Of a stretch of 44,056 nucleotides of DNA, positions 24,088 to 32,452 are shown piece after piece. The position numbers were made by a program, and so were the translations under genes. Numbering within the stretch: the stretch's first letter is position 1; every line of letters starts with the position of its first letter. This stretch comes from Clostridia bacterium. GTDB taxonomy: Bacteria > Bacillota > Clostridia > Christensenellales > Aristaeellaceae. Location: NCBI GenBank assembly GCA_017550035.1, contig JAFYLS010000007.1, forward strand, positions 1-44,056, given 5' to 3'. The notes beneath the pieces are model-generated. The model saw only the letters and a list, made by a program, of their open reading frames with translations, did not search any database and had not been told where the DNA came from.

Positions 24088-24907
24088 AGAAACGCTTGTA
24101 CCCGTTCTGGGTATTGTAACGGATGTGCGTGTGGATACGCCTGACGTAAAGACCTTCCGCGTGAACGCGCCCGAAGGCGGCAAGTGCTTTGAGCATATGC
24201 CCGGTCAGTGCGCCATGCTGTCCATCCCCGGCGTGGGCGAAGCGATGTTCTCCATCACTTCTTCTCCCACCAACAAGGAATTTATGGAATTCTCCATCAA
24301 GAAGTGCGGCTGCCTCACCGAATGGCTGCACCAGATGGATGCGGGGCAGATGATCACCGTTCGCGGTCCCTACGGCAATGCTTTCCCCGTGGAAGGCGAT
24401 CTGAAGGGTCAGGACCTCCTGTTTATCGCCGGCGGTATCGGTCTTGCGCCTCTGCGCAGCGTGATCAACTATGTCCGCGCCAACCGTGAAAACTATGGCA
24501 AGGTGCGTATCGTGTACGGTTCCCGCTCCAAGAACGACCTGGTGGACTATCCCGAAATCGTCAATGAGTGGTGTCAGGAAGCCGGCATCGAAGTGTTCCT
24601 CACCATCGATCAGCCGCAGGAAGGCTGGGACGGCCATGTGGGTTTTGTGCCCAATTACGTGACCGAGCTGGGCTTTGATCCTCAGGGCCGCGTGCTGGTC
24701 TGCGGTCCGCCCATCATGATCAAGTTCACCACCCAGGCGCTGATGAACATGGGCTTTGAAAAGACCCAGATTTACACCACCATGGAACTGCGTATGAAGT
24801 GCGGCGTGGGCAAGTGCGGCCGCTGCAACATCGGCGATCAGTACGTCTGCAAGGACGGTCCCGTATTCCGCTTTGACGAACTGGGCGAACTGCCCGCCGA
24901 ATATTGA
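24080..24907 (+). CDS. flxA: FlxA-like NAD(P)H oxidoreductase (AsrB/FNR fold)
   Basis: 275 residues of the ferredoxin-NADP reductase fold. The flavin site is seen as MFSITSSP, the pyridine-nucleotide site as AGGIGLAPLRS and VCGPPIMI, and a C-terminal [2Fe-2S] loop as C-x4-C-x2-C plus a later C (CGVGKCGRC...VC). It is the electron entry point of the Flx complex: NADH or NADPH reduces its FAD and electrons leave through the iron-sulfur centre. The ATG at 24080 follows GAAGGTG and overlaps the previous gene by eight bases; a GTG nine bases upstream is less likely. Confidence 0.88.
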   Translation: MTKETLVPVLGIVTDVRVDTPDVKTFRVNAPEGGKCFEHMPGQCAMLSIPGVGEAMFSITSSPTNKEFMEFSIKKCGCLTEWLHQMDAGQMITVRGPYGNAFPVEGDLKGQDLLFIAGGIGLAPLRSVINYVRANRENYGKVRIVYGSRSKNDLVDYPEIVNEWCQEAGIEVFLTIDQPQEGWDGHVGFVPNYVTELGFDPQGRVLVCGPPIMIKFTTQALMNMGFEKTQIYTTMELRMKCGVGKCGRCNIGDQYVCKDGPVFRFDELGELPAEY

Positions 24908-24943
24908 TTCGGGCGGCTGTTTGCGAAACGGAGGATAAATACA

Positions 24944-25609
24944 ATGATCAACGTCTATCTGATGGGCAAAAAGTACAGCGTGCCCGAGGGACTTACCATC
25001 ATGGGTGCCATGGAATATGCCGGCTACCAGCTGGTGCGCGGCTGCGGCTGCCGCAACGGCTTCTGCGGTGCCTGCGCCACGGTGTACCGTATCAAGGGTG
25101 AACGCGAACTGCACGCCGCTCTGGCTTGCCAGACTACCGTGGAAGAAAACATGTACGTGGCTACGCTGCCCTTCTTCCCTCTGGAAAAGCAGGTGTACGA
25201 TATCAACGAAATCAAGCCTGATGCTCAGGTGATGATGCAATTGTATCCCGAAATTTACGCCTGCATCGGCTGCAACGCCTGCACCAAGGCCTGCACGCAG
25301 GGTCTGAATGTGATGCAGTACATTGCCGCTGCTCAGCGCGGCGACTTTGCCGCCTGCGCGGAAATGAGCTTTGACTGCGTGATGTGCGGCGTGTGCTCTT
25401 CCCGCTGCCCCGCCGGCATCTCCCATCCTCAGGTGGCTGAACTGGCCCGCCGCATCAACGGCAAGTTCCTTATGCCTGAAGCCAAGCACCTGACGCAGCG
25501 CGTGAAGGAAATCGAAGACGGTCTGTGTCAGGCCGAAATCGAAGCCATCATGGCAAAGCCCATTGAAGAACTCAAAGAACTCTACAACCACCGCGATATC
25601 GAAAAGTAA
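24944..25609 (+). CDS. Soluble fumarate reductase/succinate dehydrogenase-type iron-sulfur subunit
   Basis: 221 residues. An N-terminal plant-type [2Fe-2S] fold has C34, C36, C41, C44 and C62 (CGCRNGFCGAC...C). Two ferredoxin motifs follow at C107-C117 and C145-C155. This is the SdhB/FrdB/TfrB arrangement. It lacks the C-terminal CCG domain that TfrB of methanogens carries, and a separate HdrB is made from the same operon. No membrane-anchor genes (frdC/D or sdhC) lie in the operon, so electrons must come from a soluble donor, most simply Hdr/Flx. The start follows GGAGG; the flavoprotein gene begins 13 bases later. Confidence 0.88.
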   Translation: MINVYLMGKKYSVPEGLTIMGAMEYAGYQLVRGCGCRNGFCGACATVYRIKGERELHAALACQTTVEENMYVATLPFFPLEKQVYDINEIKPDAQVMMQLYPEIYACIGCNACTKACTQGLNVMQYIAAAQRGDFAACAEMSFDCVMCGVCSSRCPAGISHPQVAELARRINGKFLMPEAKHLTQRVKEIEDGLCQAEIEAIMAKPIEELKELYNHRDIEK

Positions 25610-25622
25610 GGAGGCAGCTTCC

Positions 25623-27230
25623 ATGATTTACACTCCCGAAATGCTTGCTTCCATGAAAAAGGTGGAAGCCGCCCGCGAAAAGAACATTGCCCTGGAACCC
25701 CGCCGTCTGACGGCTGAGGAAAAGCAGGAGCTACTCAAGGAATACCATCCCGACTATAAGGATGCCGGTTTCACCACCATCCAGGTGGGTCCCAACAAGG
25801 GCGAAAAGGCCCCTGTGGAACTGAACGATATGTTGCAAGCCCACAGCCGTGTGAAGGACCTGAACGTGGACCTTTCCAAGGTGGATTACGATGTGGATGT
25901 GCTGGTCATCGGCGGCGGCGGTGCAGGTTCTTCTGCTGCTATCGAAGCCCATGAAGCCGGCGCCAACGTCATGATCGTGACCAAACTGCGCATCGGTGAC
26001 GCCAACACCATGATGGCCGAAGGCGGCATTCAGGCTGCCGACAAGCCCAACGATTCTCCTGCCCAGCATTATCTGGACGTGATGGGCGGCGGTCACTACG
26101 CCAACCGTCCCGAACTGGTGAAGAAGCTGGTCATGGAAGGCCCCGGCGCCATCAAGTGGCTGAACGAACTGGGTGTGGAATTTGACAAGACCGAAGACGG
26201 CACCATGGTGACCACCCACGGCGGCGGCACCTCCCGCAAGCGCATGCACGCGGCTGCCGACTATTCCGGCGCTGAAATCATGCGTACCTTGCGCGACGAA
26301 GTGATCAACCGCCGCATTCCTGTGGTGGATTTCACTGCCGCCATCGAACTGATTCTGGACAGCGAAGGCAAGGCTGCCGGTGCTGTGCTGCTGAACATGG
26401 AAACGGAAGAAGTGCTCGTTGCCCGTGCCAAGACCGTGGTCATCGCCACCGGCGGCGCCGGCCGTATGCACTACCAGGGATTCCCCACCTCCAACCACTA
26501 CGGCGCTACTGCCGACGGTCTGGTGCTGGGTTACCGCGCAGGCGCAAAGCTCCTGTATCAGGATACCTTGCAGTACCATCCCACCGGCGTTGCTTTCCCC
26601 GCGCAGATTTTTGGTGCACTGGTGACCGAAAAGGTGCGTTCCATGGGCGCCAAGCTGATCAACAGCGAAGGCGAAGCCTATATCCATCCTCTGGAAACCC
26701 GTGACGTGAACGCCGCCGGCGTCATCCGCGAGTGCTCCACCAACGGCAAGGGTGTAGATACCGGTATGGGCAAGGCTGTGTGGCTGGATACCCCCATGAT
26801 CGACATGATCCACGGAAAGGGTACGTTGGAAAAGCGCCTGCCCGCCATGCTGCGCATGTACCTCAAGTACGGTATTGATATGCGCGAAGTGCCCATCCTG
26901 ATCTATCCCACGCTGCACTACCAGAACGGCGGTCTTGAAATCACCGAAGACGGTCAGACCTGCGTGAAGAATCTGTTCGTGGCCGGCGAAGCCGTCGGCG
27001 GTATCCATGGCCGCAACCGTCTGATGGGCAACAGTCTGCTGGACATCATCGTGTTTGGCCGCAACGCCGGTCAGCATGCTGCCGCCAGCGCCAAGACTGC
27101 GGAAGTGAAGGAATTGACCTTGAACCACGTGGCTGCCTATGAAGCAGAACTGAAGGATGCCGGTATCGATTCCGATAAGGTGTCTCCCAAGCTGCTGCCC
27201 AACTATGCCCGCGGCCGGAAGGATATTTGA
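25623..27230 (+). CDS. Fumarate reductase-type flavoprotein (soluble, possibly Flx-Hdr linked)
   Basis: 535 residues. The FAD Rossmann motif GGGGAG is at 97-102, after an unusual 90-residue N-terminal extension. Active-site residues of the fumarate reductase/succinate dehydrogenase/aspartate oxidase family are kept: HPTG (His319), the catalytic Arg360 in T-R-D-V, HYxxGG (His432) and Arg466 in GRNRLMGNSLLD. The histidine that covalently binds FAD in FrdA (S-H-T) is Asn128 (A-N-T), so FAD is non-covalent, as in L-aspartate oxidase. Reduction of fumarate or a similar C4 enoate is the best reading; aspartate oxidase is less likely because no nadA or nadC is near. The start follows AAGGAGG. Confidence 0.85.
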   Translation: MIYTPEMLASMKKVEAAREKNIALEPRRLTAEEKQELLKEYHPDYKDAGFTTIQVGPNKGEKAPVELNDMLQAHSRVKDLNVDLSKVDYDVDVLVIGGGGAGSSAAIEAHEAGANVMIVTKLRIGDANTMMAEGGIQAADKPNDSPAQHYLDVMGGGHYANRPELVKKLVMEGPGAIKWLNELGVEFDKTEDGTMVTTHGGGTSRKRMHAAADYSGAEIMRTLRDEVINRRIPVVDFTAAIELILDSEGKAAGAVLLNMETEEVLVARAKTVVIATGGAGRMHYQGFPTSNHYGATADGLVLGYRAGAKLLYQDTLQYHPTGVAFPAQIFGALVTEKVRSMGAKLINSEGEAYIHPLETRDVNAAGVIRECSTNGKGVDTGMGKAVWLDTPMIDMIHGKGTLEKRLPAMLRMYLKYGIDMREVPILIYPTLHYQNGGLEITEDGQTCVKNLFVAGEAVGGIHGRNRLMGNSLLDIIVFGRNAGQHAAASAKTAEVKELTLNHVAAYEAELKDAGIDSDKVSPKLLPNYARGRKDI

Positions 27231-27263
27231 CATAAAAGTCGAATAAGTATATGAATCCCATGT

Positions 27264-27294
27264 CTCCGTGCGGAACGTCTGTGTCCGCACGGAG
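27264..27294 (+). promoter_or_regulatory. Strong hairpin between the flavoprotein and transporter genes
   Basis: An 11-base-pair perfect GC-rich stem (27264-27274 with 27284-27294) with a nine-base loop but only three T residues after it. It could stabilise the upstream message or partly reduce transporter expression. Confidence 0.55.
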
Positions 27295-27327
27295 TTTGAA
27301 CGTAATTTGAAAGGAAGCGCAAGCGTC

Positions 27328-28473
27328 ATGGCATTTCTGACGAATTTGCTGAACAATCCCCTGATGATCATTTTCCTGGTGGGTGCACTGGGCTATCTGG
27401 TTGGCTCTATCAGCATCAAGGGCATTTCTCTGGGCACTGCAGGCGTACTGCTGGTCGCACTGGTCTTTGGCCACTTTGGCTTTACCATCAACAGCAGCGT
27501 ACGCAACATCGGTCTGGTGCTGTTTGTGTGCTCCGTCGGCTTTATTGCGGGTCCCAAGTTCTTCCGCAATATGAAGCAGAACTTCAAGAGCTACTGCCTG
27601 CTGGGCTTTGTGATCATCCTCATGGGCGGTGTAAGTGCCGTGCTGGTCACCCTGATTTCCGGCATTCCCGCCGAACTTGCTGTGGGTCTGCTCAACGGCG
27701 CACTCACCTCTACGCCCGGTCTGGCTGCCGCGCAGGAAGCGGCCGGCGATCTGGCTACTCTGGCTACCACCGGCTATGCCATTGCCTATCCCTTCGGCAT
27801 CATCGGTGTGGTGCTGTTTGTGCAGCTGATGCCCCGCATCCTGAAGGTGGATATCACCAAGGAGCGTGCCAATTTTGCTGCTGCCAATGTGGTCAATGAC
27901 CGTAAGGCTGCCGCATCCAAGAAGACGGATGATTCTGCCGGCTTCATGGCCTTCTGTGCCGCTGTGGTGCTGGGTCTGCTGCTGGGCTCCGTCAAAATTC
28001 CTCTGCCCGGCGGTGCGGTGTTCTCTCTGGGCACCACCGGCGGTCCCCTCATCATGGGTCTGGTATTCGGTCACTTTGCCAAGGTGGGTTCTGTGGACAT
28101 CACCGTGCCCACCCCTGTGCTGAAGACCTTCCGTGAACTGGGTCTGGTGCTGTTTTTGATCGGCGCCGGTCTGGACGGCGGCGCCGGTTTTGTGGAAACG
28201 CTGAAGACCGAAGGCGTGATGCTCTTTGTCTACGGCGCTGTGATGACGCTGCTGCCCATGATCGTAGGCTTCCTGGTGGCAGCCAAGGTGCTGAAGCTGT
28301 CCATTTTCAACAATCTGGGCTCCATCACCGGCGGTATGACGTCTACGCCTGCGCTGGGCACCTTGATCCAGGTTGCCGGTACCGATGACGTGGCGTCTGC
28401 CTACGCTGCCACTTACCCCATTGCACTGGTGTGCGTGGTGCTGGTTTCCCAGTTCATCGTGCTGCTTTTCTAA
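27328..28473 (+). CDS. AspT/YidE-family carboxylate or amino-acid transporter
   Basis: 381 residues, about ten membrane helices. The hallmark internal duplication is visible: GALTSTPGLAAAQE in the first half and GGMTSTPALG in the second. Characterised relatives are the aspartate:alanine exchanger AspT and the succinate exporter SucE; those have RCK_C domains in the central loop, which here is only a short charged linker, so the protein is a short form. It is the last gene of the ldh-hdr-flx-fumarate reductase operon, which points to succinate export or uptake of aspartate, malate or fumarate. The ATG at 27328 is chosen for the helix-initiating N-terminus and AAAGGAAG upstream; a longer frame lacks both. 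Confidence 0.82.
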   Translation: MAFLTNLLNNPLMIIFLVGALGYLVGSISIKGISLGTAGVLLVALVFGHFGFTINSSVRNIGLVLFVCSVGFIAGPKFFRNMKQNFKSYCLLGFVIILMGGVSAVLVTLISGIPAELAVGLLNGALTSTPGLAAAQEAAGDLATLATTGYAIAYPFGIIGVVLFVQLMPRILKVDITKERANFAAANVVNDRKAAASKKTDDSAGFMAFCAAVVLGLLLGSVKIPLPGGAVFSLGTTGGPLIMGLVFGHFAKVGSVDITVPTPVLKTFRELGLVLFLIGAGLDGGAGFVETLKTEGVMLFVYGAVMTLLPMIVGFLVAAKVLKLSIFNNLGSITGGMTSTPALGTLIQVAGTDDVASAYAATYPIALVCVVLVSQFIVLLF

Positions 28474-28482
28474 GACAAACAG

Positions 28483-28514
28483 AAAAGAACCTCCCTGCGG
28501 GGGAGGTTCTTTTT
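28483..28514. terminator. Bidirectional terminator ending the redox operon and the GDPD gene
   Basis: A perfect 13-base-pair stem (28483-28495 with 28501-28513), five-base loop, and a T run on each strand. Confidence 0.92.
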
Positions 28515-28547
28515 CATTTGCTGTTGATCCGTTTGTATGTTTGGCGG

Positions 28548-29273
28548 TTATTCCACGATGTTGCTGGTAATATAGTCCACGCCCCAGTCTGCCAAGCGCT
28601 GAGCATCTTCCAGTTTGTCCACCGTCCAGACGTTGACTTCAATGCCTTCCTTATGCACGGCATCCACCGCTTCTTTGGTGAGCGCGCCAAAGTAAATATC
28701 CAGATCCAGATGATAGCGCTTCAGCGTATCTACCAGCCAGTCCGGGAAACTGCCGGTGAGGAACTGGATCTTCTGTTCGGGCAGCAGATGGCGCAGGCAC
28801 ACGCAGTTTTCCAGATGGAAGGAGATGAAAACCACCTGATCCAGATAGTCTTCTGCGCGAATCATGTCCACCATGCGCTCAATGGCATCGGCAGGAATGG
28901 GATTCTTCAGCTCCAGCACGCAGACTTTCTGATACTTTTTGCAGATACGGATGTATTCCGGCAGGGAGGGCAGGCACAGATCCGTGCGGCCCCGCTCGCC
29001 GTCCACATCCTTCAGGCGTACCTTGCGCAGCGTTTCAAAGGTGCTGCCTTCCACACTCAGCTTGTCGCCGGATACGCGGAAGGTATCGTCGTCATGGATA
29101 ATGATGAACTGCCCGTCTGCAGTGAGGTGAACGTCCGTTTCCACGCCGTAATAGCTGCGGTTGCCGGCAGCCACAAAGGCAGCATTGGTGTTTTCCTTTT
29201 CCAGACCGCTGCAGCCGCGGTGGGCGACCATGCGCACGCTGGGTCGGTTGATTTTCAAAGTATCATGTGCCAT
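28548..29273 (-). CDS. Glycerophosphodiester phosphodiesterase (GDPD family)
   Basis: 241 residues, TIM-barrel GDPD fold. The catalytic and metal residues are in place: VAHRG (His/Arg pair), ENTNAAF, VETDVHLTADG (metal-binding E-x-D) and IIHDDDTFR (acid/base His). A later LELKNP and a C-terminal VWTVD match the family ends. It hydrolyses glycerophosphodiesters from lipid breakdown to glycerol-3-phosphate and an alcohol. No signal peptide is present, so it acts in the cytoplasm. It starts 22 bases after the isomerase gene on the same strand behind GGAGG, so the two share a transcript. Confidence 0.9.
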   Translation of the reverse strand: MAHDTLKINRPSVRMVAHRGCSGLEKENTNAAFVAAGNRSYYGVETDVHLTADGQFIIIHDDDTFRVSGDKLSVEGSTFETLRKVRLKDVDGERGRTDLCLPSLPEYIRICKKYQKVCVLELKNPIPADAIERMVDMIRAEDYLDQVVFISFHLENCVCLRHLLPEQKIQFLTGSFPDWLVDTLKRYHLDLDIYFGALTKEAVDAVHKEGIEVNVWTVDKLEDAQRLADWGVDYITSNIVE

Positions 29274-29295
29274 ATTTGCTTTCCTCCATATTATT

Positions 29296-30129
29296 TCAGA
29301 TCAGTTGATTCAGGGCCTGACGTGCAAAGTCGTGGCTGAGTTTCAGTTCGCCAAGAACGTCGCCGCTCATAGCATGGTCATGATCGGTGGTGTACCATTT
29401 GGGTGCGATCAGCGTTTCGCAAAGAGGCAGAATGGTCTTCCAGTCCATCACGCCGTAGCCGGTGGGACGGTTCACATAGGGTTTTGCGGTATCGAAACTT
29501 TCGCGTTCATAGTCTTTTATGTGGACGACTTCAATGCGGTCGGCGTACTTGCGTATCTGTTCTTCACAGCGGCATCCGCCGATCTCCATCCACCCCAGGT
29601 CCGGTTCAAACAGGACGCTTTTGTCCATCAGCGAAAGCAGCTGATCCATCTGATAGCCGTTTTCGGTGCGGGAAAGGTATTCGTTGTCGTGGTTATGGTA
29701 CTGCAATTTCAGACCAAAGGAGCGGCAAAGTTCATTTACTTTGTTGATCTCTTCGCAAAGCGCGGGCGTGATCCGTTCAAAGGGAATGAGCATGCCGGCA
29801 TATTCGCAGCCCAGTTCGCAAAGATATTCCAGTTTGCTTTCCGGCGTTTTGCCGGGCATGACGGTGGACGCCTCGAAAGGGGAAAAGTCTTCGGCGGTCA
29901 TGGCGGAGGTTTCACCTGTCAGGTCGCTCAGTTTTACAAAACTGCTGAAGGGAGCAATGCCGGCATCCCGGCACCAGGCTTTGATCTCTTTGGCACTGTG
30001 AGAAAAGAACCCTAAAAATTCCATGCCGTCAAAGCCAATTTTTGCAAGCCGTTGCAGTGTACCGGGCATGTCCTGTTTCATCAGATCCATCAGAATATAG
30101 CCGGGCGCGGCGATTTGTATGTTTCGCAT
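29296..30129 (-). CDS. Sugar phosphate isomerase/epimerase-like TIM-barrel protein
   Basis: 277 residues of the AP-endonuclease-2 (xylose isomerase-like) barrel superfamily. Metal-ligand positions look filled: YHNHDNEY (the H-x-H strand), EPDLGWMEIGG (a D in the next strand) and VVHIKDYE near the end. Members include inosose dehydratase, hydroxypyruvate isomerase and many sugar epimerases; the substrate cannot be read from sequence. The ATG at 30129 follows AAGGAACC. It is the first gene of a two-gene unit with GDPD, under a clear promoter. Confidence 0.8.
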   Translation of the reverse strand: MRNIQIAAPGYILMDLMKQDMPGTLQRLAKIGFDGMEFLGFFSHSAKEIKAWCRDAGIAPFSSFVKLSDLTGETSAMTAEDFSPFEASTVMPGKTPESKLEYLCELGCEYAGMLIPFERITPALCEEINKVNELCRSFGLKLQYHNHDNEYLSRTENGYQMDQLLSLMDKSVLFEPDLGWMEIGGCRCEEQIRKYADRIEVVHIKDYERESFDTAKPYVNRPTGYGVMDWKTILPLCETLIAPKWYTTDHDHAMSGDVLGELKLSHDFARQALNQLI

Positions 30130-30156
30130 TATGACGGTTCCTTTTCGTTTTTCTTC

Positions 30157-30185
30157 ATTATACGCTTTGTATTCCAAAAGGACAA
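30157..30185 (-). promoter_or_regulatory. Promoter of the isomerase-GDPD unit
   Basis: Minus-strand TTGTCC (30185-30180), 17-base spacer, TATAAT (30162-30157), 28 bases before the start codon. Confidence 0.75.
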
Positions 30186-30195
30186 GGGGCGAAGA

Positions 30196-30225
30196 TAAAA
30201 AACGGACGCCTTGGCGGCGTCCGTT
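30196..30225 (-). terminator. Terminator of purC
   Basis: A ten-base-pair stem (30201-30210 with 30216-30225) with a five-base loop, followed on the minus strand by six T residues. Confidence 0.88.
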
Positions 30226-30238
30226 AAAGGATCAAAAA

Positions 30239-30928
30239 TCAGGCGAAGAACAGTTTGCTCAGGGTCATGGGATCGATGTATTCGCCGTCCTTGTACACAC
30301 GCATGTTGCCGGAAGCGATTTCGTCGATGAGCATGACTTTGCCTTCTGCGTCATAGCCGTATTCGAACTTGATGTCATAGAGGATCAGGCCCTTTTCCTT
30401 CAGATCATCCGCAACGATCTGGGTGATCTTCTGGGTCATTTCCTTCATGGTGTCATACTGTTCGTCGGTCATTACGTTCAGAGCGACCAGAGCGTCCTTG
30501 GTAACCAGGGGATCGCCCTTTTCGTCATCCTTGAAGGTCATTTCCACATAAGCGGGAAGGTCAGCGCCGTTTTCGATGTAGGAACCGTAGCGGCGGATGA
30601 AGCTGCCCACGGCCTTGTGGCGGCAGATCACTTCCAGCCCCTGACCAAAGGGCTTGGCAGCCTTCACTTCCATGGTGGTGTTGTCAAGGTCGGCGCTCAC
30701 ATAATGGGTGTAGATGCCGGCCTGGTTGATTTTTTCAAAAAAGTAAATGGACATGCGCAGGTTCACATCGCCCACGCCTTCAATGGTCAGCCCGACGCTG
30801 TTTTCACCGGGATCGAACACGCCGTCTTTGCCGGTGCAGTCATCTTTAAACTTGAGCAGGAAGTTGCCGTTTTCAAGGGCATACACATTCTTGGTTTTAC
30901 CGGTGTAAACCAGCTTCAGGTTTTCCAT
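30239..30928 (-). CDS. purC: Phosphoribosylaminoimidazole-succinocarboxamide synthase (SAICAR synthetase)
   Basis: 229 residues, the normal length for PurC. Recognisable segments: [11 protein letters not shown] (nucleotide-binding lead), the long central sheet with FIRRYGSYI, and the C-terminal DIKFEYG...DEIASGNMR, the last matching the conserved D-E-x-x-[ST]-x-D-[SN]-x-R signature with normal substitutions. It makes SAICAR from CAIR, aspartate and ATP in de novo purine synthesis and releases ADP. It stands alone here, away from other pur genes, with its own strong promoter and a short leader too small for a purine riboswitch. Confidence 0.95.
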   Translation of the reverse strand: MENLKLVYTGKTKNVYALENGNFLLKFKDDCTGKDGVFDPGENSVGLTIEGVGDVNLRMSIYFFEKINQAGIYTHYVSADLDNTTMEVKAAKPFGQGLEVICRHKAVGSFIRRYGSYIENGADLPAYVEMTFKDDEKGDPLVTKDALVALNVMTDEQYDTMKEMTQKITQIVADDLKEKGLILYDIKFEYGYDAEGKVMLIDEIASGNMRVYKDGEYIDPMTLSKLFFA

Positions 30929-30984
30929 ACTGTGATCCTCTCCATTTCATCGGTAGCAGTAAAAGTTACCAAAACACGCTATAC

Positions 30985-31013
30985 ATTATAGCGCGATTCT
31001 GATTAATTGACAA
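30985..31013 (-). promoter_or_regulatory. Promoter of purC
   Basis: Minus-strand TTGTCA (31013-31008), 17-base spacer, TATAAT (30990-30985) with TGC-like context GC before it. The leader is about 50 bases. Confidence 0.8.
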
Positions 31014-31105
31014 TAGCCTGAACGGCGGCATTTTATCCGCATAGCCAATTTTTTATCGAAAGAAACAGGGAAATCCGGTTTTTTATGTTGAATGAAGCTC
31101 TGCCA

Positions 31106-31134
31106 TTGACCCTTATGCGAATTCGTGATAAAAT
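31106..31134 (+). promoter_or_regulatory. Promoter of the DEAD-box helicase gene
   Basis: TTGACC (31106-31111), 17-base spacer, TAAAAT (31129-31134). It gives a leader of about 55 bases. Confidence 0.7.
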
Positions 31135-31195
31135 AAACCGAATAAAGTGAGAAAGTGCGCGGAAATGCGGTTTCTGCAAGAGAAAGGTACCCCCA

Positions 31196-32371
31196 TTGTC
31201 TGAGGAAAGACACGATTTTTCAACGCTGGATTTGTCCGGCGAGATTCTGGATGCGGTCAAGAAGATGGGCTTTGAAAGCCTGACCCCCGTTCAGGAAAAG
31301 ACCATTCCCATCATGATGGAAGGTCATGATGTGATTGCTATTGCGCCCACCGGTACGGGAAAAACAGTGGCCTTTGGTATTCCTATGCTGGAATACATCA
31401 ATTTAAAAGACAGCCGTATTCAGGAAGTAGTGCTGGCACCTACCCGCGAACTTGCGGTGCAGATTGGCGAAGAACTGGAAAAGCTGGCCTATTACATTCC
31501 TGAAGTGCGTATCTGCGTGCTGTACGGCGGTCAGCCCATCGCCCGTCAGCTGAGCAAACTGAAGCAGAAGCCTCAAATTGTGGTGGCAACTCCCGGCCGT
31601 ATGCTGGACCATCTGCAGCGCCGCACGGCGGATTTGAGCCATGTGCATACACTGGTGATTGACGAAGCGGACGAAATGCTGAACATGGGTTTTGTGAAGG
31701 ATGTGTGCCGCATTATTCAGGCTGTGCCCGCGCAGCGTCAGTTTGTAATGTTCTCTGCTACCACCAATCAGGATGTGCTGACCATTTCCTGGAAATATCA
31801 GCATGATCCTGTCAACATTGTGATTGAAGCTACCAAGGAAAACCGTCCCCAGATCACCCAGTATGTGGTGCCTGCGGAGCGGGAAAACAAGTATGAACGG
31901 CTTTTGTACCTGCTGGATGCGGATGTGTACAACCGGGTGATGATCTTTGCCAACACCAAGGATATGGCCCGCAGGCTCAGCGAAAGGCTGAACAAAGCCG
32001 GGTACCAGACGGATGCGCTGCATGGCGATATTCCCCAGAGCAAGCGTTCCACCGTGATGCGGAATTTCAAGAAAGGAAAATTCCCCATTCTGGTGTGCAC
32101 CGATGTGGCAGCCCGCGGCATTGACGTGTTTGACGTGGAAGCCGTCATCAATTATGATCTGCCTCAGGAAAACGAGTATTATCTCCACCGCATCGGCCGT
32201 ACGGGCCGTGCCCGCAGACACGGCGTGGCATTCACCCTGCTTTCTTTCCGGGAGAGCGTGCGCATGGACGAGATTCTTAAATACATGCAGTCTGCACCTA
32301 CTAAACTGGATTTCAATGAAAATGAGATCCTCTGCCACGAAGACGGCAGCCCCTTCTTTGAAAATATCTGA
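31196..32371 (+). CDS. DEAD-box ATP-dependent RNA helicase
   Basis: 391 residues, a helicase core without a long C-terminal tail. Motifs in order: Q motif (F...LTPVQEKTIP), Walker A APTGTGKT, PTRELA, DEAD box (VIDEADEML), SAT, then VCTDVAARGID and HRIGRTGRARR. It unwinds short RNA duplexes; short-tailed relatives (CshB/DbpA-like) aid ribosome assembly, RNA decay or cold growth. The start is a TTG at 31196, since AAAGG lies eight bases upstream and the first ATG codons fall within the Q motif. No terminator clearly separates it from the next gene, 81 bases away. Confidence 0.9.
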   Translation: MSEERHDFSTLDLSGEILDAVKKMGFESLTPVQEKTIPIMMEGHDVIAIAPTGTGKTVAFGIPMLEYINLKDSRIQEVVLAPTRELAVQIGEELEKLAYYIPEVRICVLYGGQPIARQLSKLKQKPQIVVATPGRMLDHLQRRTADLSHVHTLVIDEADEMLNMGFVKDVCRIIQAVPAQRQFVMFSATTNQDVLTISWKYQHDPVNIVIEATKENRPQITQYVVPAERENKYERLLYLLDADVYNRVMIFANTKDMARRLSERLNKAGYQTDALHGDIPQSKRSTVMRNFKKGKFPILVCTDVAARGIDVFDVEAVINYDLPQENEYYLHRIGRTGRARRHGVAFTLLSFRESVRMDEILKYMQSAPTKLDFNENEILCHEDGSPFFENI

Positions 32372-32452
32372 CGAACCTTCTTATCTCTGTGCCTAGCGGG
32401 GGAGGAATCCCCTGTAGCAATAAATAATCATTATCCAAAAGGAGTCTTTGCC

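Noticed and set aside
23065..24907. Anaerobic sulfite reductase operon (AsrA/AsrB)
   Set aside because: The proteins resemble AsrA and AsrB, but AsrC, the siroheme subunit, is missing and the genes are embedded between flxC and hdr partners, as in Flx complexes.
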